Below, piece after piece: positions 1 to 5,929 of a stretch of DNA of 16,720 bases (positions are counted from its first letter, which is position 1; each line of letters opens with the position of its first letter). Made by a program: the position numbers and the translations under genes. The stretch comes from Deltaproteobacteria bacterium. GTDB taxonomy: Bacteria; Desulfobacterota; Syntrophia; Syntrophales; UBA2210. Location of the stretch: contig JAFDAR010000099.1 in NCBI GenBank assembly GCA_019313735.1, positions 1 to 16,720 on the forward strand, given 5' to 3'. The notes under the pieces are model-generated. The model was not told where the DNA came from. It ran no database searches and was given only the letters and a program-made list of their open reading frames with translations.

Positions 1-2
1 TT

Positions 3-17
3 TAACCTTGAACCCTC
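3..17. repeat. C-rich heptamer arm at window edge
   Basis: The sequence before the flhG ribosome binding site contains AACCTTGAACCCTC, the same kind of pyrimidine/C-rich heptamer arm found before most other genes here. Its G-rich partner, if there is one, lies outside the window. Confidence 0.5.
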
Positions 18-35
18 ATAAGGGAGGTAGTTCAG

Positions 36-896
36 GTGGATCAGGCAGGAGTGTTGAGAGAAATGAAGACAAAAATGATGCCCCCGGCAATCAGGCAAAA
101 AAGGCACAATACCCGTGTCATTGCCGTTACCAGCGGCAAGGGGGGTGTCGGGAAAACAAATATAACGGCAAACTTTGCGTATATTCTTTCGAAGATGGGC
201 AAAAGAACTTTGCTGCTCGATGCGGATGCCGGGCTGGCCAATATAGATGTAATCCTGGGCATTACTCCAAAATATAACCTGTACCATGTCCTTCGCGGCG
301 AAAAAACCCTGTCGGAGGCCGTTGTCGAGGGTCCGGGTGGTGTCAGGATCCTGCCGGCAGCCTCGGGAATTCCAGAGATGGTCGAGCTGTCAAAAGGGCA
401 GAAATTTACTCTTCTCGAGGAACTGGACGGACTGGATGAAGACTTCGATTTTATGCTTATCGATACGGCCGCGGGAATTGCCGGCAATGTCATGTATTTT
501 AATATGGCAGCCAGGGAAATTATTGTGGTTGCTTCACCTGAGCCTACATCTTTGACGGATGCCTATGCCTTAATTAAAGTGCTTTATCAAGGTTACGCGG
601 CAAGGCGATTTATGCTGCTTGTCAACATGGCCGGGGATTCAAATGAGGCCGAAGGGGTTTATACGAGATTGAGCAACGCGACGAATCATTTCCTTGATCT
701 TCCAATCGAGTATCTTGGGTATATCCCTCATGATCGGAATGTTCCGAAGGCGGTGAAAAAACAAAGATTGCTGGCGGAGGCCTTTCCTGATTCGAAGGCG
801 ACCAAAAGCATGTCTGAAATTGTCGAAAAGCTGTGCCGGAAGCAGCCGGAAGATTATGAAGACGGTACCATTAAATTTTTTGACAGGTCGCTGTGA
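36..896 (+). CDS. flhG: FlhG (FleN/YlxH-type MinD-like ATPase)
   Basis: FlhG is a membrane-associated MinD-family ATPase that limits flagellar number and stimulates the SRP-like GTPase FlhF. The 286-residue protein begins MDQAGVLREM, matching the DQAxxLR motif known to activate FlhF. This fixes the GTG start at 36, which sits 7 nt after an AGGGAGGT ribosome binding site. The deviant Walker A SGKGGVGKTN lies at residues 33-42, the LLDADAGLANID motif at 60-71, and the Walker B region LIDTAAG at about 141-147. The C-terminus has the short helical tail typical of the membrane-targeting region. Length is normal for the family. Its position directly upstream of fliA is the usual deltaproteobacterial order, with flhA/flhF expected upstream of the window. 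A REP-like element now separates it from fliA. Confidence 0.95.
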   Translation: MDQAGVLREMKTKMMPPAIRQKRHNTRVIAVTSGKGGVGKTNITANFAYILSKMGKRTLLLDADAGLANIDVILGITPKYNLYHVLRGEKTLSEAVVEGPGGVRILPAASGIPEMVELSKGQKFTLLEELDGLDEDFDFMLIDTAAGIAGNVMYFNMAAREIIVVASPEPTSLTDAYALIKVLYQGYAARRFMLLVNMAGDSNEAEGVYTRLSNATNHFLDLPIEYLGYIPHDRNVPKAVKKQRLLAEAFPDSKATKSMSEIVEKLCRKQPEDYEDGTIKFFDRSL

Positions 897-897
897 G

Positions 898-951
898 GGG
901 TTCAAGGTTCAAGGTTGTTCTCGTTCCCATGCTCCAGCGTGGGAATGCATA
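898..951. repeat. GGTTCAA heptamers plus REP-like palindrome, copy 1
   Basis: A short G-rich heptamer run (GGTTCAAGGTTCAAGGTTG) is followed at 920-951 by the first REP-like copy. Its TTCCCATGCT and AGCGTGGGAA arms form a 10-bp stem with one G-T wobble and a 2-nt loop, followed by the conserved tail TGCATA. It lies between flhG and fliA. Confidence 0.8.
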
Positions 952-992
952 TTTTAGAATCTTAGTGGCTTTGTGGCTAAACTTATACAAAA

Positions 993-1496
993 ATGACTGA
1001 TAAGAAAGAACGTGACAAACTGATAATGAAATACGCGCCTCTCGTCAAGAATATTGTCGGGAGGATTGCCATAAGGCTTCCCGATCACGTAAGCAAGGAT
1101 GATTTAATCAATGCCGGCATAATGGGATTGATGTCGGCCCTGGAGAGATTTGATGAAACGAGGAATGTGCGGTTTGAGACATACGCTGGGTTCAGAATCC
1201 GAGGGGCCGTATTAGATGAATTGAGGTCGATGGATGTTGTGTCCAGATCGGTCAGAAGCAAAGAAACAAGACTGGAGGAGGCATTTGAGGCATTACTGAA
1301 AGAGTTCAGATGTCATCCAACGGATGAGGAGGTTTCGGAATATCTCGGTATATCGCTTGAAGAGTATTATAAACTTCTCGATGAAGCGAGGGGTGTTCGC
1401 ATTCTGAGCAGCGACGATTTGCCCCCGGACTACTGTGAAAAATACGGCCGGGATGATGTGTTGGAGAAAATTGACCGGAACAATCCCTTTTCCTGA
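993..1496 (+). CDS. fliA: FliA/sigma-28, N-terminal part (frameshifted)
   Basis: This frame encodes regions 2 and 3 of the flagellar sigma factor FliA, which directs RNA polymerase to late flagellar promoters. The 167-residue stretch starts MTDKKERDKLIMKYAPLVKN and carries the region 2 signature DDLINAGIMGLMSALERFD with FETYAGFRIRGAVLDELRS behind it; region 3 follows to about residue 150. The frame stops at TGA 1494-1496, before region 4. The missing region 4 continues at once in the -1 frame. An extra T in the T run 1488-1491 would restore one protein of about 230 residues. Translated alone, this fragment lacks the -35-binding domain and should not work as a sigma factor. ATG 993 is the first start after an in-frame stop at 978-980 and has no clear ribosome binding site. 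Confidence 0.9.
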   Translation: MTDKKERDKLIMKYAPLVKNIVGRIAIRLPDHVSKDDLINAGIMGLMSALERFDETRNVRFETYAGFRIRGAVLDELRSMDVVSRSVRSKETRLEEAFEALLKEFRCHPTDEEVSEYLGISLEEYYKLLDEARGVRILSSDDLPPDYCEKYGRDDVLEKIDRNNPFS

Positions 1497-1684
1497 AGAA
1501 TGCGATAAATTCCCTTCCCGAAAAAGAGAGACTGGTATTGTCCCTCTATTATTATGAAGAGTTGACATTGAAGGAGATAGGACTGACCCTGGATTTGACG
1601 GAATCAAGAATTTGCCAGATCCACTCTCAGGCAATACTGAGATTAAGGGGAGGCTTGAAGAGATTCAGACATGACATTGCTTAG
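1493..1684 (+). pseudogene. fliA: FliA region 4, out-of-frame C-terminal part
   Basis: Reading from 1493 in the -1 frame gives the end of a FliA protein: LPEKERLVLSLYYYEELTLK, then KEIG and a helix-turn-helix with LTESRICQIHSQAI, ending RFRHDIA at TAG 1682-1684. This is sigma region 4, which binds the -35 element. It has no start codon or ribosome binding site of its own, so it is the separated tail of the gene at 993. It overlaps the start of the following fliL-like gene (ATG 1671) by 14 nt, an overlap normally taken as translational coupling. It is expressed only if the base difference is an assembly error or if ribosomes change frame. Confidence 0.85.
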
Positions 1685-2135
1685 CCGATTTGTTGTCACC
1701 GGATATTACAAAAAAGTACTGATGGTTATGTGCTTGTGTGTCGTGGTGTTTGTAGGTAGCGGGTTTGTCGGGGATCGGGGGTCAGGGATCGGGGATCAGG
1801 GGCCGGAAGTCAGGGGTCAGGGGTCAGGGGTCAGGGAGCAGGGGTTGTGTGAAGAAAGGTTTGGATATTTTAATGACTTCATTGTTCATTTGAAGGATAG
1901 TAACGGGAAGGACAGGTTTTTGATCTGTGATGTGGTTATTGAACTCAATCAAGGAATGGAGCTGCCGAAAGAGAGGGTCGAGTTGAGGAAAATTATATAT
2001 AAGACCTTGAAAGAGCTGTCGGGTTCGCCTGAAATCAGAAGGGAGTTAAAAGAAACAATTAAAATCAGGTTGAATAATTTTATGGATGATGAGATACTGA
2101 AAGGAGTATACATTACCAGGTTTATTTTGTTGTAA
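1671..2135 (+). CDS. FliL-like basal-body protein with repeat-encoded insert
   Basis: FliL proteins are single-pass inner-membrane proteins that sit around the stator/basal body. This 154-residue protein has a membrane segment at about residues 15-32 (KVLMVMCLCVVVFVG) and a C-terminal domain with FliL-like features: YFNDFIVHLKDSNGKDRFL, an alternating strand with DVVIELN, helices with long-spaced charged residues, and the ending GVYITRFILL. Residues about 33-58, just after the membrane segment, are encoded by seven-base repeats and read as low-complexity GIGDQG/VRGQG/VREQG. This is the linker position, where FliL tolerates variation. The ATG overlaps the fliA tail by 14 nt. The family call rests on overall pattern and position, so it is moderate; another small membrane protein of the cluster is possible. 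Confidence 0.7.
   Translation: MTLLSRFVVTGYYKKVLMVMCLCVVVFVGSGFVGDRGSGIGDQGPEVRGQGSGVREQGLCEERFGYFNDFIVHLKDSNGKDRFLICDVVIELNQGMELPKERVELRKIIYKTLKELSGSPEIRRELKETIKIRLNNFMDDEILKGVYITRFILL
1769..1844 (+). repeat. In-frame GGGGTCA heptamer array inside fliL-like gene
   Basis: About ten degenerate copies of a 7-bp unit (GGGGTCA, GGGATCG, GGGATCA and similar) lie inside an open reading frame. Because 7 is not a multiple of 3, the array encodes a peptide with a 7-residue period. The G-rich orientation has no stop codon in any frame, whereas the opposite orientation contains TGA in every frame. Confidence 0.9.
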
Positions 2136-2142
2136 AATAGGT

Positions 2143-2261
2143 GATAGTTCAGGGGTAGGGGTTCAGGGGCAAGAAGGGCAGAAGGTGAGAAAAGCAGAAG
2201 GTGAGAGGTTTCTAACCCTCTTGCCCTCTAATCTTCTAACCTTTCAGCGTGGGAATGCATA
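2143..2261. repeat. Heptamer inverted array plus half REP, copy 2
   Basis: G-rich heptamers (TTCAGGGGTAGGGG, then GAAGGTGAGA twice) at about 2147-2209 are followed by a C-rich arm (CTAACCCTCTTGCCCTC, then CTAACCTTTC) to 2244. Directly after it, 2245-2261 is only the right half of the REP-like element (AGCGTGGGAATGCATA). The half element supplies the possible start codons of the next gene. Confidence 0.75.
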
Positions 2262-3031
2262 TGCATGTGATGAACGAAGAGCGAAATTTCAGGGAACTGA
2301 AAAAAGAATTTGAGTCGACTTTTGGGGAACTTATCCCCGGCATTCTGCACAACTTTGCCAATCCATTAAATGGGATTTTGGGCCGTTCCGGGCTTTTGGA
2401 AGAAAGAGCGAAGAAGAACTTTGAACTTATTACAAATAGTGGCTGTAAGATAGATGGAGAAATACTGGAAAGCTGCAAAAAGATAATTTGTGACGCCGGT
2501 TTGATTGCAGAGGAAGCGGACAGGTCTTTTGGCCTGTTTAATGATGTGGCGGAAAAAATTGGTATGCTGAATGACACCGGCTTGCAAAGAATCAATCTGT
2601 CGGAACTTATAGAGGCCGAAATGGCGTTCCTTCAATTTTACCCTGATTTTAAACATAATATTAAAAAGAAACTGACATTGGACAGGGAAATTCCCGAAGT
2701 ATCGGGAATAAAAGCCGATTATTCCATTTCTCTGTCGGCGATAATCAGACATTCAATGAATTCCATGAAAGACAGCGAAGTTAAGGAGCTTGTTGTCTCC
2801 ACAGGTCATGATGATTCACATGTATGCGTCAAAATTGAGGACACCGGGGAGCCTGTTGCCGGAAGAACAGAAATACTCGAAAATTTGAGTTCAGCCGGTC
2901 GTTTCCTTTATGATCCGGATGGAGAGAAGGGCTTGTTCCATGCGCTGTTTCTCATGAAGAAGTACGGAGCTCTTTTTCAGACTGCACATGAGTCAGGGTT
3001 TAATGTTGTTTCGATAAGGATACCTTATTAG
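2249..3031 (+). CDS. Degenerate histidine-kinase-like protein
   Basis: The protein looks like the kinase core of a two-component sensor without sensory or membrane regions. An H-box-like segment, LHNFANPLNGI, has a candidate phospho-acceptor His near residue 34. A GHKL ATPase-like domain follows: an N-box-like region IIRHSMNSM near residue 165 (the usual Asn position is poorly conserved), a G1-like EDTGEP near 195 instead of DxGxG, and a last helix-strand KGLFHALFLMKKYGA to the end. Loss of key ATPase residues suggests an inactive kinase or a phospho-acceptor/phosphatase partner. The start is uncertain: GTG 2249, ATG 2255, ATG 2261 and ATG 2270 are all in frame within or next to a half REP element. 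It sits between the fliL-like and fliK-like genes, so a flagellar regulatory role is plausible but not shown. Confidence 0.65.
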   Translation: MGMHMHVMNEERNFRELKKEFESTFGELIPGILHNFANPLNGILGRSGLLEERAKKNFELITNSGCKIDGEILESCKKIICDAGLIAEEADRSFGLFNDVAEKIGMLNDTGLQRINLSELIEAEMAFLQFYPDFKHNIKKKLTLDREIPEVSGIKADYSISLSAIIRHSMNSMKDSEVKELVVSTGHDDSHVCVKIEDTGEPVAGRTEILENLSSAGRFLYDPDGEKGLFHALFLMKKYGALFQTAHESGFNVVSIRIPY

Positions 3032-3252
3032 GGCAGAAGGGCAGAGGGTAAGAGGGTAAGAGGGTCCCATGCTCCTGCGTGGGAATGCATACCTGATCCC
3101 TGCAGTCGGTCAGAGGTTAAAGATTGTGATGGATTGTGACGATAAAGTAGTTAAAAAGGGGAGATTGTCGAATAGTTAAGCCTTATCAGGTACCAGGGGT
3201 GGCAGGTGGTAGATTCCTGAGCCCTGACCCTCGATTCCTGTCCCCTGAAAGG
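3032..3252. repeat. Intergenic heptamer arrays with REP-like copy 3
   Basis: This gene-free stretch holds a G-rich arm (GGGCAGAAGGGCAGAGGG, then GTAAGAG units) to 3064, then a REP-like palindrome at 3065-3091 (TCCCATGCTCCTGCGTGGGA with tail ATGCATA). About 90 nt without a recognisable signal follow. A second inverted pair comes next: CAGGGGTGGCAGGTGG-type arm at about 3187-3209 and C-rich arm CCTGAGCCCTGACCC at about 3216-3247, which abuts the ribosome binding site of the next gene. Confidence 0.75.
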
Positions 3253-3265
3253 AGGTGCAAAAGTC

Positions 3266-3583
3266 ATGGTCAGATCGCTTGATGTGCAGCAGATATTATT
3301 GCAATCCAATGCAGTTGAGCGTGTCCAGCAGGTTCAACAGCAGCAAGCCGACGCTCAGCAGAGCCATTTTGAAGCTCAACTGGCCGAAGAGAAGAGAGAG
3401 CTGAGAGAAAAGGTCAAAGACCCTGAAGAGGCGCAGAGGCTTATGCTCAAGGAGGAAGAGGAGCGTGAGAAAAGGGAAAAGAACCCCGGGGGAAAAAGCG
3501 CAAAAAAGAAAAAAGAGGGCGCTGATGCCGCCGGTGAGCTGTCCGTGGATGAATCTGAGAGAAAAATAGACATAAGGGTATGA
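3266..3583 (+). CDS. Small Gln/Glu/Lys-rich coiled-coil protein, unknown function
   Basis: I do not recognise a characterised family. The 105-residue protein has a strong ribosome binding site (AAAGGAGGT, about 9 nt before ATG 3266), so it is likely a real gene. Residues 1-35 include a Gln-rich segment (VQQVQQQQADAQQ). Residues 36-75 are a highly charged helix, probably a coiled coil. A Lys-rich stretch, KSAKKKKEG, and a short terminal strand ERKIDIRV follow. There is no signal peptide or membrane segment. It ends 1 nt before the next ATG, so the two are probably co-translated. Its place between regulators and a fliK-like gene suggests a flagellar accessory protein. That is inference from context only. 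Confidence 0.7.
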   Translation: MVRSLDVQQILLQSNAVERVQQVQQQQADAQQSHFEAQLAEEKRELREKVKDPEEAQRLMLKEEEEREKREKNPGGKSAKKKKEGADAAGELSVDESERKIDIRV

Positions 3584-3584
3584 G

Positions 3585-4055
3585 ATGACAGTAGAGTTCA
3601 TGCTGGGGCTTCAGATTGTTGCTGATATAGCGCTGTGCATTGTCATTATATTTCTTATCCGGGTGGTAAACAGAGAAAAGAAAAAAAGCCACCCGGAAAT
3701 AAGCGCGGAAGGTTTTTCTGAATTCAGGAAGCTGATTGAAGACTCCCGGCGTTCCACCGATTATCTTTTCCAGGCCTTGAATGAAGTTAAGGAGATGGGA
3801 TATGCCCTGAATGAAAAAGAGAGGCGATTGAGGACTCTTATAATAGAAGAATCGGACGCCGGGTCTGAAGATCGAAAACCGGGAGATTCAAGCCGCGGAA
3901 AAAAGTATGAAGATGTTATAAAAATGGCCGGCCAGGGTCTGACCGAAAGAGAGATAGCCGATACATTGAATCTGACTGAAGGAGAGGTATCTCTTATCTT
4001 AGATATCCATCGGAAAAAGAATGAAAATTCTCACTCCCACAATAGCATCCCATAA
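3585..4055 (+). CDS. Membrane-anchored protein with C-terminal HTH-like domain (DUF2802/DUF6115-like)
   Basis: The 156-residue protein has one N-terminal membrane segment at about residues 7-27 (GLQIVADIALCIVIIFLI), a charged helical middle (about 30-85) and a C-terminal helix-turn-helix-like segment, KYEDVIKMAGQGLTEREIAD followed by TLNLTEGEVSLILDIHR, at about 107-145. The same layout (anchor, coil, small HTH-like end) occurs in uncharacterised proteins encoded in flagellar clusters of other proteobacteria, which I recall as DUF2802 or DUF6115. The exact family needs a profile search. The HTH resembles the LuxR/sigma-4 type, but a membrane anchor makes direct promoter binding unusual. The end overlaps the next gene by 35 nt, indicating coupling. 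Confidence 0.65.
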   Translation: MTVEFMLGLQIVADIALCIVIIFLIRVVNREKKKSHPEISAEGFSEFRKLIEDSRRSTDYLFQALNEVKEMGYALNEKERRLRTLIIEESDAGSEDRKPGDSSRGKKYEDVIKMAGQGLTEREIADTLNLTEGEVSLILDIHRKKNENSHSHNSIP

Positions 4056-5160
4056 ATTAAATCACCTGTTACAAATTCAGAAGAAAGCGGAATCTTTGCC
4101 CCCTCTTTCCGTTGGCGAAGTGGTGGAAGCGGAAATCATGGAAAGCGCTCGCTACGGGAAGGCGCTGATTTTGCTGAAAAACAGCCTGGTTATGGCATAT
4201 TCCGGGCTGCCGCTCATGAAAGGCGAAAAGATTGCGGTAAGGGTGGCGCAGCTGCATCCCGGGGTTGTCCTTCGTATTGTTCAGAATGAGATATCGCAAA
4301 ATTTCAGGTTGATGGATTATTTGAGATTCTACCGTTCAAACCCGAAGGCCCTCTTTGAGTTTTTCACAGAGGGGATTGACAGGTTCAGTCCTGAAAAATT
4401 AGGTGAACTTGCAGGGCGTCTCGAAAGGGAAGATGTCGGGAATATACGAAACATATTAAAATCTCTGATATTTTCCAGGGAAAGCTTGAAAAACCCTCTC
4501 TTTTTCAGGGATTATATCTACAAATTCGGCTACTTGATGGAGAAAGACCTGGGAGATGCGCTGAAAAGAAGATCCGGCAGGACGATGAGTGCAGGGGATG
4601 CCTCTCAAAATCTGAAGGGACTCCTGCTAAAGGTATCCGGCAGACTTCAATCGTTGATGGGAACCGGAAAGCTTCCCGCGGCGGAAAAACTTGCCGGATT
4701 TGTTCGTTCGTCTTTGCAGACAATCGAATCTCATCAGGTGGTAAATTATCTGTTTCAGGAACATGAAGGCAAATATCTGTTTCAAATTCCGCTGCTGTTC
4801 CCGGAGAATACAGGCCTGGCGGAGATATTTGTGAAATTTGGGGATCGGGATTCAAAGGGTAAAAGCCAACGGGGAGAGAAGAGTGTCCTGTTTCTGTTGA
4901 ATATGGATGCCCTTGGTGATATTGTTGTCGAAGCAAAGATTAAAAGAAAGAAAATAGGCTGCGTATTGAAATGCGGGGATGAAAATATATGCGATTTTAT
5001 CAGGCCTTTTCTGAAAGAACTCGGAGAAAAGCTCACGGCTCTGGGATATGAGATAGATTATCTGAAATGTGTGACAGAGAAGGATAATTTAAAGATAAAG
5101 AGTGAGCATCGCGAGTTTCAAAACCTGTTTGCCCTGGAAGGCGTGGATATTCTGGCGTGA
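4021..5160 (+). CDS. FliK-like hook-length/export control protein
   Basis: The 379-residue protein has an N-terminal small beta domain at about residues 29-88 (LSVGEVVEAEIMES, LPLMKGEKIAVRV, LHPGVVLRIV), as seen in the OB-like N-terminal region of some FliK/YlqG-type proteins. A long helical middle follows. Residues about 255-345 resemble the Flg_hook C-terminal domain of FliK (PLLFPENTGLAEIFVKFG, a strand pair with LGDIVVEAKI, and FLKELGEKLTALGYEID). FliK measures hook length and triggers the FlhB switch. The next gene is a free FlhB C-terminal domain, which matches the ylqG-ylqH pairing known from Bacillus. A classical FliK may exist elsewhere in this genome, so this could be a paralogue. 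The start overlaps the previous gene by 35 nt; the ribosome binding site is weak (GGAAAAAGA). Confidence 0.65.
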   Translation: MKILTPTIASHKLNHLLQIQKKAESLPPLSVGEVVEAEIMESARYGKALILLKNSLVMAYSGLPLMKGEKIAVRVAQLHPGVVLRIVQNEISQNFRLMDYLRFYRSNPKALFEFFTEGIDRFSPEKLGELAGRLEREDVGNIRNILKSLIFSRESLKNPLFFRDYIYKFGYLMEKDLGDALKRRSGRTMSAGDASQNLKGLLLKVSGRLQSLMGTGKLPAAEKLAGFVRSSLQTIESHQVVNYLFQEHEGKYLFQIPLLFPENTGLAEIFVKFGDRDSKGKSQRGEKSVLFLLNMDALGDIVVEAKIKRKKIGCVLKCGDENICDFIRPFLKELGEKLTALGYEIDYLKCVTEKDNLKIKSEHREFQNLFALEGVDILA

Positions 5161-5163
5161 AAA

Positions 5164-5286
5164 GATGAACATCGAACATTGAACGTCCAACGTCGAATGA
5201 TGAATGAAAGACAGAAGACAGAAGTCAGAAGACAGGAGTCAGGAGTCAGAAGATTAGAAAACCAGTAACCCTGAACCTCTGAACGG
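5164..5286. repeat. Intergenic heptamer inverted array
   Basis: A purine-rich arm of AGACAGA / AGAAGTC / AGGAGTC units at about 5207-5252 is followed by a C-rich arm (CCAGTAACCCTGAACC, then TCTGAACGG) at 5262-5286. Before it, 5165-5199 carries related degenerate units (GAACATCGAACATTGAACG). No gene is seen in the gap. Confidence 0.7.
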
Positions 5287-5298
5287 CCCGGTGTTTTC

Positions 5299-5604
5299 AT
5301 GAACAAAGACAAAGAAGAGACAACAATTGCCGCTACCCTGAAATATGACGGCAAAAGAGATTCGGCGCCGAGGGTCACAGCCAGGGGACATGGCGCCATT
5401 GCCGAAAAGATTATAGAACTCGCAAAAAAACATAATGTGCCGATAAAGGAAGATCCTGCCCTGGCACAGATCCTGAGCCGGCTCGATATAGATGAACAGA
5501 TCCCTTCTGAGCTTTACAAAGCCGTTGCTGAAATCCTGGCCTTTGTTTATTCAGTTAATGAACGGTACAGAGAGGCAGGGATCGGGGATCAGGGCAAAGA
5601 CTAA
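5299..5604 (+). CDS. Stand-alone FlhB C-terminal domain (FhlB/YlqH-like)
   Basis: The 101-residue protein matches the cytoplasmic domain of FlhB/YscU export-switch proteins. It has the strand IAATLKYDG, then APRVTARGHGAIAEKIIELA, KKHNVPIKEDPALAQIL, and DIDEQIPSELYKAVAEILAF. The membrane domain is absent, and so is the NPTH self-cleavage site of FlhB: the chain simply begins at the strand normally found after it. Such free domains (FhlB, Bacillus YlqH) can partly replace the C-terminal half of FlhB in export. It follows the FliK-like gene, the usual pairing. The last residues, GIGDQGKD, come from the seven-base repeat, so the natural C-terminus was probably near ...VYSVNERYREA. ATG 5299 has only a weak ribosome binding site. 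Confidence 0.8.
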   Translation: MNKDKEETTIAATLKYDGKRDSAPRVTARGHGAIAEKIIELAKKHNVPIKEDPALAQILSRLDIDEQIPSELYKAVAEILAFVYSVNERYREAGIGDQGKD

Positions 5605-5631
5605 CCTGACCAGCCGAACAGGGAAAATTCC

Positions 5632-5663
5632 CTCGTTCCCACGCTCTTGCGTGGGAATGCATA
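5632..5663. repeat. REP-like palindrome, copy 4
   Basis: This is the cleanest copy: TTCCCACGCT, a 2- to 4-nt loop containing TT, then GCGTGGGAA with tail TGCATA. The stem has no mismatch over TTCCCACGC/GCGTGGGAA. It lies 28 nt after the fhlB-like gene. Confidence 0.85.
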
Positions 5664-5877
5664 AGCTACTCTGTTTGGCAAGGTAATTAGCGTCAGGAGG
5701 CAGGCAATTTTGTTTAGAACAGGAAAATTTTTCCCATTCAGTTGGCTGTTTTATAAAAGTAGTGGACACGTTCACTGCTGTTGGTTCTCTGATGTCTCAT
5801 CTTCTATCCCCTTACCTTCTGCTCTTCTCACCTTCTGCCCTTCTGGCCCCCCGATCCCTGATCTATGACCCCCGCCC
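5664..5877. other. Gene-free region before flgF promoter, with C-rich heptamer arm
   Basis: No gene is supported here. About 5716-5735 contains an A/T-rich inverted stretch (GGAAAATTTTTCCC). From about 5790 to 5877 there is a long C-rich heptamer arm with units such as CACCTTCTGCCCTTCTG, CCCGATCCCTGAT and ATGACCCCCGCCC. Its G-rich partner seems to be the repeat at the end of the fhlB-like gene (about 5577-5596), so here the two arms enclose REP copy 4. The long reading frame open through this region is not thought to be coding. Confidence 0.6.
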
Positions 5878-5880
5878 ATA

Positions 5881-5896
5881 TGGCATACAAATTGCT
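5881..5896 (+). promoter_or_regulatory. Sigma-54-type promoter for the flgFGAHIJ operon
   Basis: TGGCATACAAATTGCT matches the sigma-54 -24/-12 pattern TGGCA-N6-TTGCW exactly in its conserved bases and spacing; only the CG after TGGCA is changed. It lies 34 nt before the flgF start, so the transcript would begin just before the ribosome binding site at 5911-5920. Rod/ring genes are commonly under sigma-54 in polar flagellates. An activator binding site was not identified. Confidence 0.8.
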
Positions 5897-5929
5897 CTAC
5901 TCTGTATACAGGAAAGGCGGTTGGAAAAC

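Noticed and set aside
41..493. Long antisense reading frame opposite flhG
   Set aside because: It is low-complexity Ser/Pro-rich, has no ribosome binding site and is explained as a shadow of a well-supported gene.
1485..1496. Programmed -1 frameshift in fliA
   Set aside because: No X XXY YYZ heptamer in the correct phase, and the tRNAs could not re-pair well; kept only as a remote option.
3143..3174. Sigma-28 promoter before the 3266 gene (TAAAG ... GTCGAATA)
   Set aside because: The spacer is about 20 nt, far from 15, and the -10 match is poor.
5762..5929. N-terminal extension of FlgF by 56 residues
   Set aside because: It would be encoded by the C-rich repeat and the sigma-54 promoter, lacks a ribosome binding site and does not resemble FlgF; ATG 5930 fits all criteria.
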